18,121 nucleotides of DNA, from positions 1 to 18,121 of the forward strand of contig JACRIP010000236.1 in the NCBI GenBank assembly GCA_016220045.1, written 5' to 3'. A model generated the notes under the pieces. It saw only the letters and a program-made list of their open reading frames with translations, did no database searches and was not told where the DNA came from. This document shows positions 17,806-18,121 of the stretch, piece after piece. The translations under genes were made by a program, and so were the position numbers. The stretch is from Planctomycetota bacterium (GTDB lineage: Bacteria > Planctomycetota > MHYJ01 > WSZJ01 > JACPWG01). Position 1 is the stretch's first letter, and every line of letters starts with the position of its first letter.

Positions 17806-18121
17806 CTCCGGGTCGCTCGCGCCGGGTCGCGCTCGGCTTCGTCTTCCTGGCCGGCTCCGCCGCCGCCGTCGCCTTCTGGTGGCTGACGCGCTTCGGCGCG
17901 CCGCCGCCCGGCACCGGACTCGGCCGCGAGGTGTTCCTCGGCAAGGGCCGTTGCGCCACCTGCCACACGCTGGGCGCGGGCGCGCCGCCCGGCCGCGGTC
18001 CGGACCTGGCCGGGGTCGGCGGGCGGGCCGCGACGCGCGTCGCCGGCCTCGACGCCGCCGGCTACCTGCTGGAATCCCTGGTGCAGCCGAACGCGTTCAC
18101 GGTTCCGGGCTACCCGGCCGA
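17802..18121 (+). CDS. Membrane-anchored class I cytochrome c, 3'-truncated
   Basis: The visible 106 residues begin with an N-terminal hydrophobic segment (about 9-28) that should anchor the protein or direct export. A class I cytochrome c domain follows, with the heme motif C-A-T-C-H at 51-55 and a downstream G-P-D-L-A-G-V-G stretch. The reading frame leaves the window in N-A-F-T-V-P-G-Y-P-A, the usual lead to the axial Met ligand in such domains, so the heme domain itself is nearly complete. It probably carries electrons on the outer face of the membrane. It starts 61 nt after the kinase stop with a strong Shine-Dalgarno and may be in one operon with it. What follows the cytochrome domain, and which oxidase or reductase it serves, lies outside the window. 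Confidence 0.85.
   Translation, partial: MTPGRSRRVALGFVFLAGSAAAVAFWWLTRFGAPPPGTGLGREVFLGKGRCATCHTLGAGAPPGRGPDLAGVGGRAATRVAGLDAAGYLLESLVQPNAFTVPGYPA

Overview
The window is very GC-rich and every supported gene lies on the + strand. The content suggests an uncultured member of the Planctomycetota. The evidence is a Tat-exported DUF1501-type protein, a very large multiheme cytochrome fused to LVIVD repeats, an exported EF-hand protein, two Hanks-type Ser/Thr kinases with unusual extra domains, and a class I cytochrome c. This assignment rests on gene content only; Acidobacteriota or another large-genome environmental phylum cannot be excluded. No rRNA, tRNA, CRISPR array or transposase gene was seen.

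Layout. Bases 1-253 form a near-perfect inverted repeat, possibly a contig-end fold-back artefact, which runs into the 5'-truncated gene of a four-repeat helical protein (138-1223). After a 19-copy 7-bp tandem array come a Tat-signal DUF1501-type protein (1404-2576) and, overlapping it by 4 nt, a 996-residue decaheme cytochrome/LVIVD protein (2573-5563). A second 7-bp array separates this from an exported protein with about ten EF-hand loops (5721-6719). Two oppositely oriented arrays of the same 7-mer flank a 125-nt spacer; the second abuts the start codon of a kinase with four zinc ribbons (6934-8616). Then follow an ArfB-type ribosome-rescue hydrolase (8667-9095), an exported M1 aminopeptidase with HEAT repeats (9118-11862), a 404-nt gap rich in 6-bp and 12-bp repeats with hairpin potential, an exported CocE/NonD-type hydrolase (12267-14000), a membrane-anchored kinase with a TPR-like C-terminus made of nine 46/47-residue repeats (14174-17740), and the start of a membrane-anchored cytochrome c (17802 to the right edge).

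How the genes may work together. The first three genes look like one exported redox module. In planctomycetes, DUF1501 proteins usually sit beside DUF1549/DUF1553 proteins that carry cytochrome domains. Here a divergent helical-repeat protein, a DUF1501-type protein and a separate decaheme protein appear to take those roles (inference). The EF-hand protein may belong to the same exported set. The two kinases are probably regulatory proteins with unknown targets. The aminopeptidase and the CocE-type hydrolase are exported degradative enzymes, and ArfB is housekeeping.

The two most unusual things are the short-period tandem arrays (7, 8, 6 and 12 bp) that fill several gaps between genes, and the 46-residue repeat with an RGxDPR-like hinge in the second kinase.
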